From NCBI RefSeq assembly GCF_900002575.1, contig NZ_LN650648.1:1837565-1901564 (forward strand): a stretch of DNA of 64,000 nt. The letters run 5' to 3'. Position 1 is the stretch's first letter. Each line of letters starts with the position of its first letter. This DNA comes from Romboutsia hominis (GTDB lineage: Bacteria > Bacillota > Clostridia > Peptostreptococcales > Peptostreptococcaceae). A program made the position numbers and the translations under genes. Under the pieces are notes generated by a model, which worked only from the letters and a program-made list of their open reading frames with translations, was not told the DNA's origin and did not search any database. Shown here piece by piece: positions 62,337-64,000 of the stretch.

Positions 62337-63017
62337 CTACTTTACACTACCTTCATTTGGTATTACTCCTAGTATTTGTAAGTCTAGGTGTTTTTCTATA
62401 TCTTGTGGTGTTTTTATTTTGTTATCTAAGTACTCTATTAAAAACACGACAAATAGACCTATCATAATTCCTAATACACTAGCTATTGCTATATTCATAA
62501 CTTTATTAGGCTTTATAGGGTTTTCTGGTATTATTGCTTTGTCTATCACTTCTACGCTATTTGCCTTTGTTATTCTTTTTGCTTCCTTTGTAAATACTTT
62601 TGGAAGTTCATTTGCTATGTCTCTTGCTATTTTTGGATTTTTATCTTCCACACTTATGTTTATAATTTGTGTATCTTTCACTGGAGATACTACAATTTGT
62701 TTTTCTAGTTCTTCATATGTTTTATCTAGGTTTAGTTTTTTTATTACTGGTTCTATTACTGCTCTAGATTTTATTATTTCCCCATATGTTACTGCTAATT
62801 TTTGTGTTACTGTGAATTGATCTCCTGTTAGTGTATTTGTTTCTTCATTTTCTTCTGTATTTACTATTAATGTAGAATTTGCTTGGTATACTGGTTTTAG
62901 CACAAAAAAACTTAGCACTCCACTTATTGCAGCTGCTAATACTGTTATTGATGCAATTATCCAAAGCCTCTTTTTTATTATTGAAAAATATTCTCTTAGG
63001 TCAATTGTTTCTTCCAT
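62337..63017 (-). CDS. cpsC: CpsC/Wzz-type chain-length regulator and BY-kinase adaptor
   Basis: 226-aa protein with two membrane helices (LWIIASITVLAAAISGVLSF and VMNIAIASVLGIMIGLFVVF) around an extracellular Wzz domain, and a proline-rich PENPIKPNK before the second helix. The short cytoplasmic tail activates CpsD. The ATG at 63017 follows GGAGGGAG; an ATG at 63029 abuts that site. First gene of the polysaccharide operon. Confidence 0.92.
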   Translation of the reverse strand: MEETIDLREYFSIIKKRLWIIASITVLAAAISGVLSFFVLKPVYQANSTLIVNTEENEETNTLTGDQFTVTQKLAVTYGEIIKSRAVIEPVIKKLNLDKTYEELEKQIVVSPVKDTQIINISVEDKNPKIARDIANELPKVFTKEAKRITKANSVEVIDKAIIPENPIKPNKVMNIAIASVLGIMIGLFVVFLIEYLDNKIKTPQDIEKHLDLQILGVIPNEGSVK

Positions 63018-63063
63018 TTCTCCCTCCATATTTTTGTTAGATATTGTAATTTTTAGTATTAAT

Positions 63064-63123
63064 AATATAGCACTTCGGCATTTTTTTGTATACGTTTTCT
63101 ACAAAACAAGTTTATTTTCGACA
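63064..63123 (-). promoter_or_regulatory. Promoter of the polysaccharide operon with tandem Spo0A-like boxes
   Basis: On the minus strand, TTTTGTCGAAAA contains a perfect 0A box TGTCGAA (63117-63123), and TTTTGTAGAAAA (core TGTAGAA, 63097-63103) repeats it 20 bp away, two helical turns. A possible -35 TATACA (63087-63092) and -10 TATATT (63064-63069) with 17-bp spacing follow. The arrangement suits direct control by Spo0A~P; this is inferred from sequence only. Confidence 0.5.
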
Positions 63124-63189
63124 AAAAGTTCATTTTTAAAACTTCCACTAACATTTTATTTTATTTTTTAATTAATTTTTCTAAAATAA

Positions 63190-63222
63190 AAAATCTACCT
63201 CATTTTTATTGAGGTAGATTTT
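63190..63222 (-). terminator. Terminator of ispG
   Basis: AAAATCTACCTCA and TGAGGTAGATTTT around a T-rich loop, a few nucleotides after the ispG stop. Confidence 0.85.
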
Positions 63223-63224
63223 TA

Positions 63225-64000
63225 TTAGTATTTATCTATTTCATCCATTAGCTCTTTTACTAAATCATCGCCTTTTATTTTTCTAACTATTTCACCTTTT
63301 TTAAATAATAGTCCTTCACCTTTTCCACCAGCTATTCCAATATCAGCTTCTCTTGCTTCTCCTGGACCATTTACTGCACATCCCATTATAGCTACTGTTA
63401 TATCTTTATCCATTTTGCTTATTTTTTCTTCTACTTCATTTACCACGCTTATTAAGTCTATATTACATCTTCCACATGTTGGGCAAGATACTACTTTTAT
63501 CTTATCATTTAATAAGTCTAAGCTTCTTAGTATTTCTTTTCCAACTACTACTTCTTCACATGGATCTCCTGTTAGTGATATTCTTACAGTATCTCCTATA
63601 CCTTTAAGAAGTAATGCCCCTACTCCTATTGATGATTTTATAGTTCCTTTTTTAACACTTCCTGATTCTGTTATACCTATGTGAAGTGGATAGTCTACTT
63701 TTTTAGATATTAATTCATATGCTTCTAGTGTTTTGTATATATCTGATGATTTTAATGATATTACTATATTTCTAAAATCTAAGTCTTCTAATATTTTAAC
63801 ATGACCCATTGCACTTTCAACTAGTGCCTCTGCTGTTGCACTTCCGTATTTTTGAAGTAATTCTTTTTCAAGTGAACCACCATTTACACCTATTCTTATT
63901 TTTAAGTTTTTCTCTTTACATTTATTTACTACTTCTTTTACTTTTTCTATGCTACCAATATTACCTGGGTTTATTCTAACTCCATCTACTCCTTGGTCTA
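63225..64000 (-). CDS. ispG: Flavodoxin/ferredoxin-dependent 4-hydroxy-3-methylbut-2-enyl diphosphate synthase (partial)
   Basis: The frame is open from the right edge, so the N-terminus lies outside the window; 258 codons are seen. RINPGN, RIGVNGGSLEKEL, the TIM-barrel part TESGSVKKGTIKSSIG, and the iron-sulfur domain with SCPTCGRCNID and IMGCAVNGPGEA (three cysteine ligands of the [4Fe-4S] cluster) identify IspG. Converts MEcPP to HMBPP, the sixth enzymatic step of the MEP isoprenoid pathway, which also feeds undecaprenyl carrier synthesis. Confidence 0.96.
   Translation of the reverse strand, partial: DQGVDGVRINPGNIGSIEKVKEVVNKCKEKNLKIRIGVNGGSLEKELLQKYGSATAEALVESAMGHVKILEDLDFRNIVISLKSSDIYKTLEAYELISKKVDYPLHIGITESGSVKKGTIKSSIGVGALLLKGIGDTVRISLTGDPCEEVVVGKEILRSLDLLNDKIKVVSCPTCGRCNIDLISVVNEVEEKISKMDKDITVAIMGCAVNGPGEAREADIGIAGGKGEGLLFKKGEIVRKIKGDDLVKELMDEIDKY

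Noticed and set aside
62197-62820. 207-aa open frame on the plus strand
   Set aside because: It lies entirely antisense to cpsD and cpsC, has no ribosome binding site, and reads as a Phe/Ser/Ile-rich mirror of real genes.
1-64000. CRISPR arrays, tRNA or rRNA genes, transposases
   Set aside because: No regularly spaced repeats, cloverleaf or rRNA-like sequence, and no transposase frame was seen.

Overview
The window is very AT-rich DNA from a low-GC Firmicute, most probably a member of the Peptostreptococcaceae (the Clostridioides / Paraclostridium / Romboutsia neighbourhood). Grounds: GGGGG or GGAGG ribosome binding sites before most genes, a surface glucosaminidase with three cell-wall-binding type 2 repeats, a Spo0A-type box, and clostridial operon types. 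Nearly all genes lie on the minus strand. No tRNA, rRNA, CRISPR array or insertion sequence was found.

Layout. 1-7.9 kb: hexuronate catabolism (fused epimerase/oxidoreductase, UxaC, UxuA, KdgK, KdgA, SDR-type UxuB) with a GntR regulator and a candidate operator shared by both promoters; a small MITE-like repeat lies between them. 8-13.6 kb: orphan PAS histidine kinase, small cysteine protein, flavodoxin-fold oxidoreductase, CWB2 surface hydrolase. 13.7-21.2 kb: a nitrogenase-like reductase (NifH-, NifK- and NifD-like) in one cluster with an iron/haem-type ABC importer and a HugZ-like protein, preceded by a strong Fur-box match and a divergent AraC regulator. 21.3-30.3 kb: CpsB-type phosphatase, then an envelope operon of GT2 synthase, HEAT protein (frame broken at a poly-A run), glycosidase-like protein, CotH, DUF4956 and VTC proteins. 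30.4-35.2 kb: phosphoglucomutase, MurJ, a DUF1659/DUF2922/YvrJ trio, VanZ.

35.3-40.3 kb is a phage-derived island with a repressor/ImmA pair, Cro-like protein, antirepressor, DnaD/DnaC replication genes, amidase and Mor-like regulator, but no integrase or structural gene; five copies of an 18-bp motif mark its promoters. 40.4-45.1 kb encodes lipoproteins and zinc-ribbon membrane proteins (amidase, YARHG, TcaA-like, DUF2628).

45.3-63.1 kb is a cell-surface polysaccharide locus. Transcription starts at CpsC/CpsD behind tandem Spo0A-like boxes, and runs through the initiating sugar transferase, glycosyltransferases, Wzy, pyruvyl transferase and a MurJ-type flippase to Ugd, GalE, GalU and an LCP ligase. 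Together with the phosphoglucomutase at 30 kb this gives the route from glucose-6-phosphate to UDP-glucose, UDP-galactose and UDP-glucuronate, polymer assembly, export and wall attachment. Two stretches in it hold decayed gene remnants. The window ends inside ispG.

The part most worth attention is the Fur-boxed nitrogenase-like/ABC/HugZ-like cluster, which may be an oxygen-independent route for getting iron out of haem or another chelate.
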